Source: Iodobacter fluviatilis (GTDB taxonomy: Bacteria; Pseudomonadota; Gammaproteobacteria; Burkholderiales; Chitinibacteraceae). Taken from it: DNA of 64,000 nt. The notes beneath the pieces were generated by a model, which saw nothing but the letters and a program-made list of their open reading frames with translations, was not told where the DNA came from and searched no databases. The stretch lies in assembly GCF_900451195.1 (NCBI RefSeq), contig NZ_UGHR01000001.1:2728001-2792000 (forward strand), written 5' to 3'. The position numbers were made by a program, and so were the translations under genes. Shown here piece by piece: positions 61,843-64,000 of the stretch (position 1 is the stretch's first letter; the number at the start of each line of letters is the position of its first letter).

Positions 61843-63792
61843 TTAATCAGCAAAGGACACTTGACTAGCCATCAGCACGCCATTTGTCAGTACGCCTTTC
61901 ACATTTACAACACGGCCATTTGCCAAGCTACCGCTTTTTCCTTCCTTTATTTCAGCCTTGCTGGCGTCAACCTTTTGACCCGCTACTTTAAAATTACTCA
62001 GCAACACAAAGTCACTTACCGCGCCTTTTACTTCCAAGGTAGTTGCAACACGGCCTTTGATTTCAATTTGCTGCGCTTGTAACTTATCGCCATTTTTAAG
62101 CACGGTCACATTGACATTGACCCCATTGACCACATCAGCCGTTTTCCCACCATCCACAGGCGTTGTTGCGCTCCAAAGAATCGTCACGCCATTGAGTTTG
62201 AACTGGCTGGCCGTCACGCTACTGATCACCCCGCCCAATTTCACGGGTGGCTCAACTTTAGGCGGGAAGCGTACTTCCTTAACCACCAATACATCAGCCT
62301 GCATTTCACCCCGTACCAGCACCTTAGCCCCATTGATAAAGTCGCTCTTACTGGTGACTACATCCGAGCCTATCGTGCCATATTCTGTTTTGTCATTAAT
62401 TTGCAAGTTAAGCTTCACACCACTTAGGGTGAACTTACCCGTTTTCGAGTCGTAATCTTTCACCTCACCAGTAATGGTGCGTACACCTGCACTGGCGGTT
62501 TGGCTGGCATTGGTCGGCGCACTGGCATTGGGCGGCGGTGTTGTCGCAACAGGCGTATCAATTTTCACCGTTTTAGCCTGCACCTTACCATTACTGACAC
62601 TCCCTTCTATTTTCACCTGCACACCATTGGCCAGATTGCTTGCCGCGCCGCCATCAAACGTCGCCGCGCTGCCATCGACTAAAGCGCCACGCACTTTAAA
62701 GCTGGCCAGAGAAATATAATCAGTGACCACACCGCTGAGCGACACCTTAGCGTCTGCGCTGTCTTTTACAAATTTCACACCTGCAGCCACCAATTTATCG
62801 GTCTGCCACACACCGCCCACCCGCACCGCCTTGCCATTGGCCAGATCGACCACTACGCCGCTCTCAAACTTGGCCTTGCTGGCATCCACGACTACTTCGC
62901 CCAATTTAAAACTAAGCGCCTTAGCATCCAAACCGGCAATCAGGCCACCGATCTGCATTTTTAGCCCATCACCAGCCTGTGGTTTTTTCACTTTCAGCGC
63001 TTTAGCTGTCATCACACTGGCGGCACTTATCGCCTGATCGCTCCATGCTGCGACTAACTGACCATTTTCCAACACCACGCCATCCGGGCGCAGCTTTGCG
63101 CCGCTAAAGTTCACCGTTAGGCCACTCACCACCAGCGTTTTAGCCGTGTTGTCTAGCGCGCTCACGACGCCAACCACCCGCACCATCACCGTACTTGCAG
63201 GGTCTTTACGCTCGATTCGTGTTGCCACAATCACGCCCGTGGCATCGCGGCTGCCATGCACTTCCACAATATCGCCAACCAATAAATCAGCCAGCACGCT
63301 GGCACCTTCAAATACTGTGGGAGCGGCCGCATCGGTGGAGACTCTGACGGTTTGCCCCGCCAACTTGAAGCCTGTGCCCACCACTAACTCCGTGATTTTT
63401 CCGTAAACCTCGGGCAAGGCCGTCAGCGTTTTGATTTTGTCATCGCTGCCCTGATCGGATTCCACCTTCATGCCCAGCTTAATGTCATTACTGGTGCCGG
63501 TACTGCTGACTGACGGATCTTGCTCTACCTTAAAGCTGGCGCTGCTGTCGTCCAACGTAACGCCATCCACAATCACACTACCAAAGCCAGTAACGGTACC
63601 CTGGGCGTATGCGCCACCACTGGGGGCTGGGGTGGGCGTTGGAACGGCGGTGGGTACCGTTGTCGGCAGGGATGTTGGGTTCGTAGCCACTGGCGTAGTG
63701 CCAGACGACGAGCCGCTGCTTCCGCCACCACAGGCATAAAGCCCCACACTGACCACCAAGGCTAAAGCCAACATTTTTAAACGCTGATCCAT
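61843..63792 (-). CDS. DUF5666-repeat lipoprotein
   Basis: 649 residues. Lipobox LYAC|G at about residue 21, then a glycine/serine/proline/threonine linker to about 60 ('TPVATNPTSLPTTVPTAVP'), then seven or eight beta-rich repeats of 65-80 residues of the DUF5666 kind. The recurrent element L-A-N-G-x2-V-x-V-x-G ... L-x-A-x2-V-x-F is seen in 'DLANGKAVRVGGVWQTDKLVAAGVKF', 'NLANGVQVKIEGSVSNGKVQAKTVKI' and 'SLANGRVVNVKGVLTNGVLMASQVSF'. A surface or periplasmic protein of unknown role. Low-complexity linker 'TPPPNASAPTNAS' splits it near 400. Confidence 0.85.
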   Translation of the reverse strand: MDQRLKMLALALVVSVGLYACGGGSSGSSSGTTPVATNPTSLPTTVPTAVPTPTPAPSGGAYAQGTVTGFGSVIVDGVTLDDSSASFKVEQDPSVSSTGTSNDIKLGMKVESDQGSDDKIKTLTALPEVYGKITELVVGTGFKLAGQTVRVSTDAAAPTVFEGASVLADLLVGDIVEVHGSRDATGVIVATRIERKDPASTVMVRVVGVVSALDNTAKTLVVSGLTVNFSGAKLRPDGVVLENGQLVAAWSDQAISAASVMTAKALKVKKPQAGDGLKMQIGGLIAGLDAKALSFKLGEVVVDASKAKFESGVVVDLANGKAVRVGGVWQTDKLVAAGVKFVKDSADAKVSLSGVVTDYISLASFKVRGALVDGSAATFDGGAASNLANGVQVKIEGSVSNGKVQAKTVKIDTPVATTPPPNASAPTNASQTASAGVRTITGEVKDYDSKTGKFTLSGVKLNLQINDKTEYGTIGSDVVTSKSDFINGAKVLVRGEMQADVLVVKEVRFPPKVEPPVKLGGVISSVTASQFKLNGVTILWSATTPVDGGKTADVVNGVNVNVTVLKNGDKLQAQQIEIKGRVATTLEVKGAVSDFVLLSNFKVAGQKVDASKAEIKEGKSGSLANGRVVNVKGVLTNGVLMASQVSFAD

Positions 63793-64000
63793 CGTCCACT
63801 CCTCATAAATATCAGGCAGTAATAAGCTTTATGGATTGTGGTGGGCAAACCTCGGCTGACAATAAGACTTACCACCTTTTCAGCGATAAGCGGTGCAGAC
63901 CTCACAAACTCAGCCAGCCTAAGTAACGGCCACTTTAGTCAGCAACACGCAAGCGCATAAATCAAAATCTAATCACTTAGTTTTTTAAACGTGTAATTTT
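63793..64000. other. Region upstream of the DUF5666 gene
   Basis: 208 bases to the window end. A GGAGTG-type ribosome site (complement of cactcctc, 63799-63806) serves the lipoprotein gene. I see no further gene in the visible part. Confidence 0.5.

Overview
The window looks like chromosomal DNA of a betaproteobacterium of the order Neisseriales, most like an Iodobacter/Chromobacterium relative. This is inferred from the character of the housekeeping proteins (RecA-RecX, AlaRS, CysRS, TrpRS), a periplasmic-type glutaminase, a 3-hydroxybutyrate-oligomer hydrolase and a Csu-like pilus. No 16S gene is present, so the genus is an inference. Both strands are used. I saw no tRNA, rRNA or CRISPR array.

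Layout. 1-2.8 kb: the 5' part of a spore-coat-U (archaic, Csu/CupE-like) chaperone-usher pilus operon on the minus strand. 2.9-9 kb: dadA, a PAS histidine kinase, recA-recX with an unusual promoter, and a lytic transglycosylase. 9.1-13.2 kb: a LysR regulator divergent from a DsbA-family protein and an NAD(P)-binding reductase, then a Bcr-type exporter. 13.7-20 kb: alaS, then a zinc/manganese-type ABC importer operon that starts with a 33-residue membrane peptide and ends with a DUF3299 gene. 20-25.9 kb: an acetyltransferase, DUF2325, an orphan ClpP, a nitronate-monooxygenase-like enzyme, and a large lipoprotein joining DUF1566 domains to a di-heme peroxidase. 26.3-32 kb: a tightly coupled lipid-metabolism operon resembling E. 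coli ynbABCD, with an extra acyltransferase and an unknown membrane protein. 32-43.7 kb: a sigma-54 activator, a branched-chain-type ABC importer with a clear -24/-12 promoter, a 3-hydroxybutyrate oligomer hydrolase, 3-hydroxybutyrate dehydrogenase and an esterase; together these look like a salvage system for extracellular PHB breakdown products. 43.7-54 kb: glutaminase, DUF2726, cysS and assorted envelope or small-molecule enzymes. 54.5-61.7 kb: a mobile-element zone with an intact IS4 element inside an acetyltransferase gene and a decayed IS481-family element inside a dispersed repeat, with BLUF and trpS genes between them. 61.8-63.8 kb: a long DUF5666-repeat lipoprotein.

The most notable non-genic signal is a pair of dispersed repeat families. 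Family A is about 240 bp, GC-rich, with several small hairpins, and ends in GTGCCGAAGGCAC. Family B has AACCACAGAG...CTCTGTGGTT ends. All A copies lie in the same orientation. Both ABC substrate-binding-protein genes in the window have an A copy just before the gene and a B hairpin just after it, inside their operons. This suggests a role in setting mRNA levels of individual cistrons. The best candidates for a little-described system are the expanded ynb-like lipid operon, the sigma-54-controlled 3-hydroxybutyrate transport/salvage cluster, and this repeat arrangement.
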